Positions 1 to 10,904 are shown, counted from the first letter of the stretch. The stretch: 64,000 nt of DNA from Gnetum montanum (GCA_015680685.1 MNCI01007988.1:264509-328508); one strand, 5' to 3'. The notes: a model not told the origin generated them from the letters alone. Program-made: numbers and translations.

Positions 1-259
1 CTAGGTCACACTACAAGTCACGCTGAGCATGACCACAATGTGACCTACCCAAAAAGAGCTCCAAACCAGATACATTCAAGCTCAAATTTCCAAATCTAGA
101 TCACACACAGGCAAGCAGTAGTTATACTTAAAAACAAGCTTTAGAAAATTCCAAATTTGGTATCAGAAATTGCATTTTTCCGCCTCATCCCTAGGTCACA
201 CTGAGGTCACGCCCAGTGTGACTGTTGCATGACTTCCAGTCATGCTTACACGAAAACAC

Positions 260-590
260 TTAAAACAAACCCTTCAAACACATGGGAGCATGTCCTGGCA
301 ACTCGGCAACATTAATGTATGACTGTACGTACTCTCCGTCTGCGGTGTTCTTAGCAACGCAAATCCAATGCGTCACTTTTGCCAGGGGCGCTCTACACAG
401 CTCTTCTGCGGTAGTCAATGCACACGTCCATACAATGAGGTTGCCATAGTACCCACTCTCCAGGGACGACATCATGGACCATAGCACATTCACTAGAATT
501 GCCACTCTCACTGCTTCATCTTTATCTTCTTCGCATGATGATGATGAGAAGATGTAGAGCACCCGCGTGCGGCTACACCACAGGCATGCA
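260..590 (-). pseudogene. captured BAHD acyltransferase fragment in the 5' LTR
   Basis: The minus-strand frame at 260-562 encodes about 100 residues resembling the middle of plant BAHD acyltransferases, including the ESGYYGNLIVWTCA stretch (the conserved GYYGN region) and the following EELCRAPLA and EYVQSYI segments. BAHD enzymes transfer acyl groups from CoA to alcohols or amines and are usually about 430-460 residues long, so only about a quarter is present and both catalytic motifs (HxxxD and DFGWG) are absent. The same fragment, longer and open for 144 codons, lies in the 3' LTR at 25120-25554. This copy is cut at about 593 by the LTR deletion. It is a passenger inside the LTR, not an expressed gene as far as can be seen. 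Confidence 0.72.
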
Positions 591-1109
591 CTTTGCTCAG
601 TCCATCTCTAATTACCTGGCGTGGATCATCACCGTTGTGGCTTGCGTTTCTACCATAGAACTACAGTAGAGGACAATGAAAATGGAAGCTTGTCTGATCA
701 TCGAGGTTGCACAGGCTTAGAAGGTGGTTTGGAGTGGCTTCACTTGCACACACCAATTTTGGGCGCTGCCGTCTTATGCTGTATCCGACATTTGAAGACA
801 TGGTGTCCGTGATCACATTCCAAAACACAGTGGTGGGTTTATGGGCTATTATTGAGATCAATGTAAGGCACCCATGGCTATCAATTTCCAACCCTGGATA
901 GAATGGTCAGTTACATAATTCCAAGTAAAATGGACAGGAACAGTTAATGTAAATGTCAAAAAAAAGACGTCTGATGAGTTGCGTTCGCACCAATGTGAAG
1001 ACGACATGAATTAAATGTCAGGCCCTCATGTCTAAATTAAATGTACTTTCATGGGCTTGAATAACCCATAAATTGTAAAATGCAATGTACCTGGTCAAGA
1101 ATGTAGCTT

Positions 1110-1215
1110 GCCGACACACATCCAACTCATGCACAACTATATGACACAAATCCAACTTGTGCACAACTATCCAACACACATCCAACTCTCGCCAACACGC
1201 GTCCAACCTGAGCAC
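1110..1215 (+). repeat. short tandem repeats in LTR U3 (CACATCCAACTC type)
   Basis: Three to four imperfect units of about 30 bases built on ACACATCCAACTC and GCACAACTAT, upstream of the TATA box. The same array is in the 3' LTR (about 26527-26640), and a shorter form is in the LTRs of element B. Confidence 0.7.
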
Positions 1216-1312
1216 AATTGTCCATTGGACACATGTCACTAGATCTACTTTCCTCTCATCTCCCAGCCATTGATTCCATTCTTGAATTTTGTGCCCGAGC
1301 CCGACCCAACCC

Positions 1313-1320
1313 TATAAATA
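1313..1320 (+). promoter_or_regulatory. TATA box of LTR A (5')
   Basis: TATAAATA inside the strongly conserved CCAACCCTATAAATACCCTG. The same box occurs at matching positions in the other LTRs: 10310, 21873, 26730 and, in the related G/H LTR, 60954. The LTR start of transcription is expected about 30 bp downstream. Confidence 0.75.
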
Positions 1321-1992
1321 CCCTGTCAATTCACATAAACCAGGAGGCAAAAATTAGAGAGATTGACAATTCTGAGAGAGGACAGAACCTACAATCTTTG
1401 GGCGCTCGGCACACCTAACTGTTGGCATCCAAGTATTTCTCACATTCATCACATCACATCATAACATCATCATGTTATCACGTTACATCACCTCGGGGCT
1501 AGGTGTTCGACCTACCATCTACACACAGCTATGCTTTGACCAGTGCACATCTTTTATAAGTAATACATTATTTCTGTTTTGCCAACCAAACATTATTTTC
1601 ATTTTCTGTTTCATGTTCTATTTTTACATTTTGTTTACATTTTTGCTTACATTCATTTTACATGCAGTTTACATGTTCAGTTTACACGTTCAGTTTAGTT
1701 TACGTCTTGTTTACGCCTTACATTTATATTTACGTGTTATGGCTCATGTTTACATTTTACGCGCATTTACATGTTTTAAGACATCATTTACGATAACCCC
1801 AGCACTAGCCGTAGCTTACATTTGGGGAAGTCCTTGGTTGATTTGCATGCAGACCATCCAAGGCACTTTGCCTTCGTTTACTTTTCCAGCTTGCCCTAGG
1901 GCAAAGGTAGGGTCAGCTGTGTCTGCCCAATGATCTCTCAGTGTCTGTTTCCCTTCCAACCTTACACCGATGATTTAGGTTAGTATAGTTTT

Positions 1993-2010
1993 TGGCACTA
2001 GAAGGAGGGC
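1993..2010 (+). other. primer binding site of element A
   Basis: TGGCACTAGAAGGAGGGC lies six bases after the 5' LTR. It starts with TGG, the complement of a tRNA 3' CCA end. Element B has TGGCGCTAGAAGGAGGGC at the same place, and G and H have related sites. The tRNA species cannot be named from the sequence alone. Confidence 0.75.
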
Positions 2011-2219
2011 TTGGATTTGCCATTATTAAAACGTTGATCACACTAGCTGTCAAAACTTTTTCATCTTACCTTGTGAGTCTCCTGTCCTTGTTGGTCATGC
2101 TGAGCTTGTCTTGTTGGTCTAGTTTGATTAGTTTGGTCACATTGTGTTTGTGTCACGGTCACGCTGCAGCTACTTGCAATCCAACTCCATTCATCTAGCC
2201 CAGTCTACTCATGTTCATC
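2011..2219 (+). other. leader of element A
   Basis: Untranslated leader between PBS and gag. A short open frame runs through it, but it resembles the leader of element B (10923-11283) and has no recognisable protein similarity. The tandem repeat found in B's leader is missing here. Confidence 0.6.
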
Positions 2220-4040
2220 ATGGAATCCTTCCAAATCAACCTAGTAACATTACCAATCGCTGAAACTTCGAACCTTGTGATTGCTATGGAATCCATAACT
2301 GTCATAGAACAAGGCCCTACACACCAGTCGCTTAGGATATAGGGCAAAGACCCTACCTATGCCACTCTTACACCCGAATAGTACAACTTCATATGTGTCA
2401 AAATCCAAGCTAACATACCTATTGATTGTACGGAATGGGAAGAAAAATGAAATTATGAACTNAAAGTAGCCATTCCCATCCCCATCTTCTCCAAGTCCAA
2501 CGTTCAAACTAATGCATCTACTTCTGTCATATAATTGCAAACACAATCCCAACAGACTAATGCATGAATGACTTCTCAACCTCAAGTGATTGGAATGCCA
2601 TCGATCATACCTGCTTCCACGTCCACCCATTATGTACCTCAAGTGCAAATCCAACAAACACCAACAATCACTTCACAACCTGTGACTAGGCAGTGGGTCC
2701 CACCAACTATTCAGCAAAACCCGTCTACTCACTACAGTGTACCACATCTCATAATCTCAGCCTTGAATGCTGTCCTGCCACAACAAACAACAGTCCAACA
2801 ACATCTTTTTCCACAAATGATGCCACAATCGAGTCATTATCAATTACCATCAACCCAAACCGCTAGTCTTCCTACCACCCAAGAATGGGTAGACACACAA
2901 AACATGATGCACTCCTTGGTAGATGAATTAAAACGCCTTAAAACTTTGAACAATGAGGAAGTCAAAGCATTAGATTTCTATCAAGATGACTCGATTGACG
3001 CTTTAGTTCCATTCTTAACCTTTTCAAAAGGAGTCTCGTTACCTCAGTTGACCAAGTACAATGGAGAGGGAGACCCAAATGCCCACCTAGTAACATTCGG
3101 AACCAAAATTCTTTTGCTTCAGGCATGGCCCCATGTAATTCTGTGTGTATTTGCTATGTCCTTAGCAGGAAGAGTCTTAGACTGGTATCAAGCCTTACCC
3201 CATAGCTCTATATCTTCTTTGGAAGATTTGTTACACCAGTTTGTCTCCCGTTGCAAATATAATCTGAAACCTGAGGCCACATTAGATAGCTTAATTCAAA
3301 TTAAACAAGTGCCTTTAGAGCCAGCACAAAAATTTATCCAAAGATGGAGTGCAGCCCTGAATGAACTTCACGAGCCTATTCCTGAAACATATCTGCTTAC
3401 CATCCTTAAGGTGGCCACAAAGCTTTATTATCTAAAACCACGTATTTTGAGTCAGGCATTTGTACAAATTAAAGACATAGAAGAGGCTGCAAAAACAAGT
3501 AATGACTCAGCCTACTCAACTTTTAGGAGCCAACACACAAAGAAATATAAATCCAAAACAACGGTAGCAGCAGTGGCTGACACATCCCGACGTAGTCACC
3601 CAGGACAAAAGGGAAAATAACTTGCTATCCCAAACAACTATGAAAGAACCACATCCACTCCTACACCTAAAAATTCTTCAAATAGAAACAACAACATAGG
3701 TCATGCCCATACCTTCGAAAGGAAAAACCCTGCTCAATATACACCATTGCCCATGAAGCCTTCACAACTACTTGATCAACTTCTAAAGGCTAGGCTAATT
3801 CAACACAAACAAATGTCTCCTACGGCCTCGCAAAGACATGATCGCTTTTGCAAATTGGCTAAAAATCTAGCCTTAGCAACAACCAACAAACCTCCCATTC
3901 CAAAAGGCTTTAGGTTGGATAGGTTTTGTGAATATCACCAACAGTGTGGTCATGGGACTGATTACTGCTTTACATTGAAACAAGACATACAACACGTGAT
4001 TGATAGGGGTGAAGTGGTGTTCGACGAGACAAACTGGTAA
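2220..4040 (+). pseudogene. gag: gag of element A (broken)
   Basis: Encodes the Tat-type capsid polyprotein that forms the virus-like particle. It begins ATGGAATCCTTCC, aligned with the gag start of B at 11284. The best-kept frame is 2568-3620 (350 codons), with the retrotransposon gag domain around the residues DFYQDD, LPQLTKYNGEGDPNAHL, LDWYQALP and LEPAQKFIQRWSAALNEL. A second open piece, 3747-4040, holds the zinc-knuckle-like FCEYHQQCGHGTDYCF. The reading is interrupted by stops, by a missing segment at the N at 2462 (about 300 bp compared with B) and by a deletion near 3410 relative to B. A and B gag are close relatives. Confidence 0.88.
2462..2462. other. single N marking a join
   Basis: A lone N inside gag. 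On its two sides the sequence matches places in element B (about 11550 and 11840) that are roughly 300 bp apart, so the N marks missing sequence rather than one uncertain base. Confidence 0.7.
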
Positions 4041-4742
4041 GACCCCAAAACCAATCCATGGGGGTCTACAAGGATCCTCTCAATACTAATGATGCACCAT
4101 ATGTGATTAATACTATCCACGTGGAAGACATAAAAGATGTTCCTCGAAAACCTTTTGTGATTCATGAGCATTCAGAAAACACACCTACCCCAACATATCC
4201 TCAAACCCCTTTCATCATGCACACATCCCCCACACCATTAAAACCATTCATCATCTGCATACCTCCTTTGGTTGCCACCACAATAAACATACCATCTGAA
4301 AACTGTCCCATTCCCTTTGTGGTCCGGGTGCCAAAACACCTTGGTGCACAACCCACCTCCACTTCTCGATGACCTTTGTGAGAACGTCTTGTCGATAGGC
4401 TAATAAGAGAGCACCTAGAAAGAGAAAAAAAAAGAGCACATGGAGAGAGAAAACCATGGATACGAATTAGGATGGCCAAAGCCTACACCACTAAGTGCCA
4501 TTCCCATGAGTCCATCCATTAATGGGCCTAGTACAAGTCACCAAAACAAAGATGATGTCATGAGTCATATCCCAAACCCAGCATCCTCAGCTACTAACGT
4601 AAAAACCCCTCCACAAGAAATATGAATGCTATGTCAAATAGACCAAATCTTTATGGATAAGGATGTCCCAAATGGTAAAGACCTAGCAAATGTGTTGACC
4701 TAGGTCACACAAGCCTTAAAACAAAAGAATACTTCTTTAAGC
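4041..4742 (+). pseudogene. gag-protease linker of element A
   Basis: Continues gag towards protease in pieces (4058-4372 and 4440-4625). It codes for a proline-rich stretch (many TPT, PPL and TPLKPF motifs) followed by a charged segment. The same linker is in element B at 13390-14090. No catalytic domain is recognised. Confidence 0.6.
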
Positions 4743-5612
4743 TTGTATGACCTAGTAATGACTTCACCAGTACATCGAGAGGCTCTCGTACAGATGCTAA
4801 AGTCAATTCCTATTAGTGAGGATCTTTCTATAGATGAACCATCCATTTATGTAGCATTATCCCCACAACTTCAGGAATCGAAGACCACATCCCTAGAGTT
4901 CCACATTAAGGACATTAAGCTAGATGAGAAAATAGGGGAAATCACCATGGCCCCTATGTTCATAACAATATAGGTTGATCATTTCAAAATATGTAGGGTG
5001 CATGTCGATGATGGTGCAGCAATAAATGTAATACCTTTTTCCATCATCAAAAAATTGGGACTCATTGAACAAGTACAGCCCACGACAACCTCTTTCTTGA
5101 GATCCTTCAATGGTTCCCATGTGGGAGTTAAAGGCATGATTACCTTAGATTTCATAGCTGGTGACCAATTCCCTACATCAGCTGAATTCATAGTGGTTGA
5201 TGAAATGCCAGGGTTCAATATGATCCTAGGAAGTCCTTGGCTAGCTCAACTTAGAGTCGTATCTTCACCAATCCATCAAGAGATCCACCTACCTTATGAG
5301 GGTGGTGAGATCATCATACATGGGGATACAACAGCATCGATCACTTCCTCATACCTTGAGGTAGGTCAAGGGTCAGAAATTGAGTTCATTAAGCCTAAAC
5401 AAGAAACCATGAACATACATCAAAAGGTGAACCCAACGTTGACTCACAATCTGACTAGCACTAAAGAAACACAAGAGGACGTAGACATAGGAGCCATTCC
5501 TACTGATGTCTCTTCGTCAAAACTACCCTTTGACATCACCGATGAAGGGGAAGGTGAATATAAAATCATACCCATATGTCTAGCCCCACACGTTAAGCTA
5601 CAAAAAGATTAA
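4743..5612 (+). pseudogene. pro: aspartic protease of element A
   Basis: Retropepsin-like protease that would process the Gag-Pol polyprotein. The frame at 4998-5612 opens with VDDGAAINVIPFSIIKKLGL, where DDGA sits at the place of the usual D-S/T-G active site. It is followed by FIVVDEMPGFNMILGSPWL, the hydrophobic-Gly flap and strand region typical of plant retropepsins (ILG.PWL). An upstream piece at 4743-4973 is in a different frame after a stop. The B copy at 14346 is nearly identical. It ends at a stop about 850 bp before the RT frame. Confidence 0.85.
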
Positions 5613-6460
5613 GAGGCAACTCAACGACTAGAATGAATGAGGAAAAATGTCCGAAATGATGTTAAACTATGAAATGTTCGAAATGACGTTAAACTACAAA
5701 ATGTCCGGTATGACGTTAAAACTTCCAACAAACATTCGCAATGACATTAAACTAGCCACGGTCAGAAATGGTCGATTCCGTTTAAAACTTTTTGAAAATG
5801 CTACTACCTTTGGCCCACCTTGGCATAAAACTAGTAATCCTTTCTTTAACAACAGATGCAACAGTCCATCAAGAGTTTAAACTGATGTACCAAGCCCAAA
5901 ATGGCTTTAAAATAGATCCAACAAGTTACAGATTTATGAACTCTCATCATTTTACATTGAATTTTTGCTTACAGGTTAGAAGTTATGATTTAGATTCTTG
6001 CACGATCGTTGCTTTCTTTTCCAAGTATTTACCTTACATCTTGCTTTACACTTTAGAAATTTATGTTACATTTAGTTGCACACATATACTATAGAAAACA
6101 AAGAAAAACAAAAAAAAACATGAGAAATAACAATAACATTTACATAAAACATTAAGGTAATGAAGAAATGCAACCATTTTATACCACAATTAAATTCAAG
6201 CCATTACATTAGTCTTTATACATTCCACCAAACATCAAAATTTAAAAATAGTGCATACACTCAATTCAAATGGTAAGTCAACATGTGGCCTGGTATGGCC
6301 TTAAATTTCCATGTGACCTGGTATGGCCTTAAACTGCCATAATTGCCACTGCATCTCCTAAATTTGTCAGTGCATAGCTTAATTATCCTATGTTCGTTTA
6401 CACTTTGTAACTTTTCTACTGAGGGAGTGTCTCTTATTTCGCTCTTGTTTTAATTGGCAG
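5613..6460 (+). other. protease-RT spacer of element A, possible intron
   Basis: A non-coding stretch of about 850 bp separates protease from RT and is conserved in B (14979-15744). It starts with a tandem repeat (5640-5760), continues with AT-rich sequence, and ends with TTGTTTTAATTGGCAG, which reads like a 3' splice site just before the RT frame resumes. Ogre elements of the Tat lineage are known to splice an intron between protease and RT, which supports reading this as an intron. A donor site could not be fixed. Confidence 0.5.
5640..5760 (+). repeat. tandem repeat with ATGAC-TTAAACT core (A, protease-RT spacer)
   Basis: About five imperfect units of 24-30 bases with the core AATGACGTTAAACTA. 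A longer version is in B at 14995-15190. Related cores occur downstream of integrase and inside the gag of element H. Confidence 0.8.
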
Positions 6461-7620
6461 GAGCGAGCATCATGGCCACCAACAACATACTCTCAGTATT
6501 ATCTCTGAACAGACCATACAGAGATGTAGAAAGAGTGATCCGCTTAGAATATTTGGATCTAAATCCATCCACCTATACCGATTTGATAACCTCCACTCAA
6601 GAAACGTTAGACTGGCCTAAAAACATAGCTAAAACTCTAGATCTATAAGCTAACAATATTACTAAAGATCCTTTGCTTGAAATCCCCATTACCATAGTCA
6701 ATGATGAAGCTAGAACCTTGAAATTAAGTCCATTACTAAATCCACAACTCGTAGGTGACATCACTCAGGTCTTAAAAGACAACATAGAAACGTTCGCATG
6801 GTCATATATAGACATGCTAGGACTAGACCCCCGGATCATCCAACATAACATTATTCTTGATGAAAAAATTAAACCAGTAAAGCAAAAAGCATGAAAGGTT
6901 AGACCTGAAGTGGCATTAGCAGTCTGCACTGAGATCACAAAGCTCTACCAAGCCGGTTTCATCTGAGCCGTCGACTATTCTGATTGGGTATCAAACATTG
7001 TTGTAGTCCCCAAGAAGAATGGTAGTATATGCATATGCATTGACTTCCGTGGCCTCAACATAGCCACTATAAAATATGACTTTCCTTTGCCCAACATTGA
7101 TCAACTTATTGACACGATAGCTGGGCATGCACTGTTATCCTTTATGGATGGATTTTTAGGCTATAATCAAATAAGAATTAATCCAGAGCATCAACTTAGG
7201 ACAACTTTTATGATGCCTTGGGGGACATTTTGTTATACGATGATGCCATTTGACCTTAAAAATGCAGGTGCTACATATCAGCAAGCAATGACATACATAT
7301 TTAGTGACTACATGCTCAATTTGCTCAATGATTATGTTGATGATATAGCAGTCAAGTCTAAAATAACTGAACAACAAGCAAAAGATCTAGACTTAGTGCT
7401 TAAACGTTGTCTCAAATATGACCTTAAGCTCAACCCAAAAAAGTGTGTCTTTGGTGTTAAAATGGGTAAAATGCTTGGTTTCCTAGTTTCCGAAATAGGG
7501 ATACAGGTAGACCTTGATAAGGTTAAAGCGATAACCAATATGCAACCACCAAGAAACCTTATCGAACTACATGGCCTCTAAGGTAGGCTACAATTCATTA
7601 GATGCTTTATCAAAGCTGAT
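6461..7620 (+). pseudogene. RT: reverse transcriptase of element A
   Basis: RNA-dependent DNA polymerase of a Ty3/gypsy Tat element. Recognisable in order: FAWSYIDMLGLDPRIIQHNI, the LPNIDQLID segment, ALLSFMDGFLGYNQIRI, TTFMMPWGTFCYTMMPF, LKNAGATYQ and the catalytic YVDDI at about 7333. At least two in-frame stops come from single changes relative to B (a TGA at about 6892 where B has CAA, and TGA at about 6964 where B has CGA). The domain is split over frames 6454-6648, 6673-6894 and 7087-7581, so it cannot give a functional protein. Confidence 0.92.
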
Positions 7621-8110
7621 AGATAAGTTGAGTCCCATGCAACATCTATTATGAAAGAATGTACATTTCCAATGGACTCGACAATGCCAAGAAGAGTTTG
7701 AGAACATAAATCAAGAGTTGGCCTAGCTACCAACTATTTATCCTCCACAAAGTGACAAATCTTTCTACATCTATCTTGCAACTTCCGATTCCTCCATCGC
7801 ATCCATGCTTTGTCAAAAACATCAAGATGGGGTCAAAATACCTGTATATTATCTAAGCCATGCTTTAATTGCCTATGAACAACGATACAACGATGTAGAA
7901 AAATCATTCCTCGCCATTTTCTTCTCTTTGAAGAAATGGCAGCATTATCTCTTCCGTAATTAGGTTTACATCATTTGCAAGGATAATGTTCTCTGTGCCA
8001 TCACAATAACATGTATCAGTCAAGTAGGTTAGCTAGGTGGAAAGCGATGATCGCAGAGTTGATTTACACTATGTCGTTTAATCTTCCACAAAAGGTCAAG
8101 CAATAGCCAC
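7621..8110 (+). pseudogene. first RNase H of element A
   Basis: Badly decayed RNase H connected to RT. Short motifs survive in shifting frames: FYIYLATSDSSIASMLCQK, VYYLSHALIAYEQRYNDVEK and SLKKWQHYLF, which match the RNase H that follows RT in Ty3/gypsy elements. B has the same region at about 17030-17400. Several stops and frameshifts. Confidence 0.75.
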
Positions 8111-8786
8111 ACAACTAACCGTCTCACCGACGCACGATCAAGCAAAGATAAACCCTGAATTCCTAGATGAAGATGTTAATAGTGTAGACACCGTACCTAA
8201 TGATTATGAGGTAATCCTCTACTTTGATGGAGCTTCAACCTCTCAAGGAGGAAGTGCCGTAGCCATTTTAACATACCCCTCTAGAGAAATCCAACCTTCT
8301 TCCTACCGCTTAAAATTTCCTTGCACCAATAATGTAGTAGAATACGAAGGTCTTCTTAGAGGACTTCAAGTAGTGTTAACTTCAGGAATCTCACACCTTG
8401 TAGTTCGAGATGATTTGCAATTAGCAATTAATCAAGTCACTAAAGTCTACGCATGCAAAGCTCTCCATTTGCAACCGTGTTGTGATTTGACTAAACATCT
8501 AGTGAGGCAACTAGTAGAAGTAAATATACAACATGTCCTTAGAAGCAAAAATACCATCGCTGATGCACTTGCCACACTAGCCTTAAACATGACACTTGAA
8601 ATGTTTCATGCATTGCCTAGTTCTATAACCAGTTGTGCTGAACCTGTAATTAACACTTTAAATGAAGTACCTATAGCATCTGTGAGTACAACACATGCAC
8701 TAGAATGGTATGATGACGTAAAAGAGTATCTTCTAAGAGGTGAACCTCCACAACACTTAACAAATGCTCAAAAGGATGCTGTTTGA
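8111..8786 (+). pseudogene. second (archaeal-type) RNase H of element A
   Basis: The second RNase H typical of the Tat lineage. Motifs: YFDGAS (first catalytic Asp), TNNVVEYEGLLRGLQ (catalytic Glu), the VVRDDLQLAINQ segment and NTIADALATLA (last Asp). It is followed by a linker with the zinc-finger region of integrase starting near 8780. In the B copy the domain is open at 17399-18172. A stop at about 8784 (TGA where B has CAA) separates it from integrase. Confidence 0.85.
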
Positions 8787-9381
8787 AAATGTTCCTACCA
8801 ATACACATTAATAGGAGACACCTTGTGTTGTAAATCATATGAAGGTATTATGCTAATGTGTGTTAGTAGCACTGATGGTCAAATGATCGTAGAACAAATC
8901 CACGAAGGACTTTGTGAAGGACACATAGCACCTAAAGCAATGGCAACAAAGATTAGGTACTTAGGTTACTACTGGCCACACATGGAATACGATTGCATCT
9001 CCAAGGTTAGAACATGTGACATTTGCCAAAAGCATGGTAATCTAATACATGTACCACCCAACGAATTGCATACCTCACAAATCACATGGCCATTCCAAAA
9101 ATGGGATTTAGACTTAATTGGACCAATAACGTTGTCATCTTCAGTAGGCCATAGCTTCATTATGACTGCAACTGAATATTTCACAAAGTGGGTGGAAGCT
9201 ATTCCTCTTAGGAAGACCACGTCAAAACATATTTGCACCTTCATAATGGAAAATATCGTGACTCGTTTTGGTATTCCAATGACCATTGTTACTGACAATG
9301 GGCCACAATTTAGTAGCGCAGATACCAAAAGCTTTTGTGAAAGTTTTGGCATTAAACACGCGTTTTCATCACCTTACTACT
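8787..9381 (+). pseudogene. INT: integrase of element A, 5' part
   Basis: Integrase N-terminal zinc-binding region (HEGLCEGHIAPKAMATKI, then CDICQKHG) and catalytic core with the first Asp in LDLIGPI and the second in TDNGPQFS. The frame 8823-9434 runs past 9381 only because element B's LTR stays open by chance. The real gene is cut there and continues at 22463, where the third catalytic residue is found. The catalytic core is thus physically separated by 13 kb. Confidence 0.9.
9377..9381 (+). repeat. target-site duplication, left copy (element B)
   Basis: CTACT directly before the TG of the 5' LTR of B. The right copy is CTACC at 22463-22467. The intact integrase of B shows the uninterrupted target as CTACC, so the left copy carries one C-to-T change. 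Confidence 0.85.
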
Positions 9382-9802
9382 TGAAACACCACAAAAATTT
9401 CAGCAACACTTCCAGACAACTTCAGAGCCTTTGAAACGGCTTTAAGCAGCCCACCATGGAGCAAGCAAGGTTCCCCTGTGGCCCATAGATCACGACGGTA
9501 AGTCTTGGTGTCAAGAATCATCAGTTTCAAGGTCAAAATACACAATTTTGGCTAAGTACAATGTGCTTGCGCTGTGCTTACGCTGCACAATGTAAGGATC
9601 AGCGTCACCAACTTTTGGGACCCCGAAACTAAATCAAAATAGGCCGAAATCAAGCACAAGGATCACCCATGACCTTCACCAAGGTCCCCAGCAGCTCCCA
9701 GCCTTTAGAAAATCAAAAGTTGGGACTTAAATGAGGTGTTTTTAGTTGATTACGCTGGGGCTACATTTTCTTACGCTGCACAGCGTAAAGGATCAGCGTG
9801 AC

Positions 9803-9957
9803 CACTATTCACAGCGTAAATCACTATTCATTGCATGAACACTATTCATAGTGTAAACACTATTCATTGCATGAATACTATTCACAGCGTAAACACTATT
9901 TATCATGTGAACACTATTCACAGTGTAAACACTATTCATTGCATGAACACTATTCAT
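9803..9957 (+). repeat. 18-bp tandem repeat in 5' LTR of B
   Basis: About nine units of the form CACTATTCA plus (CAGCGTAAA or TTGCATGAA). Because the unit is a multiple of three it leaves open frames that translate as NTIHSV-type repeats; these are not genes. The 3' LTR copy is at 21271-21462. Confidence 0.93.
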
Positions 9958-10309
9958 CAACTTCCAGAAAATTCCAGAAAAATTTTAGAAAAACACAAGG
10001 ACAAAGAAGTTTCAAGTAGGACAGATCAAATTTCCCTTGTACATTTCATTGTAAATTTTTATTTGTGGGATAGTCAGGCCCTCGGTCTAAAATTAAATGT
10101 ACTTTCATGGGCTTGAATAACCCATAAATTGTAAAATGCAATGCACCTGGTCAAGAATGTAGCTTGCCGACACACATCCAACTCTCGCTAACACGCATCC
10201 AACCCAAACATAACTGTCCATTGGATACATGTCAATAGATCCACTTTCCTTTCATCTTCTAGCCGTTGATTCTATTCTGGAAATTTTGTGCCGGAGCCCT
10301 GCCCAACCC

Positions 10310-10317
10310 TATAAATA
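10310..10317 (+). promoter_or_regulatory. TATA box of LTR B (5')
   Basis: TATAAATA within CCCAACCCTATAAATACCCTG, at the same relative position as in the other LTRs of this family. Confidence 0.75.
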
Positions 10318-10904
10318 CCCTGTCAATTCACATGAATCGAAAAAGGGGGCAATTGGAGACATTGTCAATTCTAAGAAAGTGTAGAACCTACAATCCTTGG
10401 GCGCTCGGCACATATGACTGTTGGCATGCAAGAATTTCTCACATTCATCACATCACTTTAGACGTCATCCCGAGGCTTAGTGCTTGACCTACCATCCACA
10501 CGTGCACCTACACTTTGACCAGTGCATACCTTTTTTATTAAACAATACAATACAGTTCATTGCCTTCCATTTACATTGTTCAGTTCTATTTAAGTTTTGT
10601 TTACAATATAGCTTTGTTTACACTTTATTTATAATTCAATACACTCTGTATACATTTTGTGTTGCTGTGTGCATTCCGTTTACATCCCGTTTACACCATT
10701 TACAATAACCCTAGCGCTAGCCATAGCTTACGCTTGGGGAAGTCCTTGGTTGATTTGCGTGCAAACCATCTAAGGTACTCTGCCTTCATTTACTTTTTCA
10801 TCTTACCCTCGGGCGAAGGCAGGGTCGGCTGTGTTTGCCCGATGATCTCTCTGTGTTTGTTTACCTTCCAGCCTTACACCGATGATTTAGGTCAGTACAG
10901 TTTT

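Larger units (their letters stand above)
1..1987 (+). repeat. 5' LTR of element A (left end outside window)
   Basis: Matches 24864-27370 over its length apart from a deletion of about 550 bp near 593 (the missing part corresponds to about 25450-26010). It ends TTAGTATA at 1987 (TA instead of CA), six bases before a PBS-like sequence. From left to right it contains a reversed fragment of a BAHD acyltransferase gene, a gene-like stretch (620-900), a short tandem repeat of CACATCCAACTC type (about 1110-1215), a TATA box, and a low-complexity region rich in TTTAC. About 280 bp at its left end lie outside the window, judged from the 3' copy. Confidence 0.9.
9382..10899 (+). repeat. 5' LTR of element B
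   Basis: Starts TGAAACACCAC and ends GGTCAGTACA, with the PBS six bases later. Matches 20850-22462. Contains an 18-bp tandem repeat at 9803-9957, a segment shared with LTR A from about 10075 onward, a TATA box at 10310 and a TTTAC-rich low-complexity stretch. Confidence 0.95.

Noticed and set aside
707-901. Frame at 707-901 (and 26124-26345) as a third captured gene
   Set aside because: Present in both LTRs and near the captured block, but no reading direction gives a recognisable protein; left as unexplained LTR sequence.
1472-1933. 153-codon open frame with apparent membrane-like composition
   Set aside because: It is the TTTAC-rich low-complexity R/U5 part of LTR A; the same place in other LTRs gives different short frames.
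1993-2010. tRNA gene near the PBS
   Set aside because: Only an 18-base tRNA-complementary stretch is present, with no cloverleaf.
8969-9352. 127-codon minus-strand frame (also at 18259-18642)
   Set aside because: Shadow of the integrase gene on the opposite strand, conserved only because integrase is.
9803-9957. Regular repeats considered as a CRISPR array
   Set aside because: There are no unique spacers between repeats; it is a simple minisatellite in a eukaryotic LTR.
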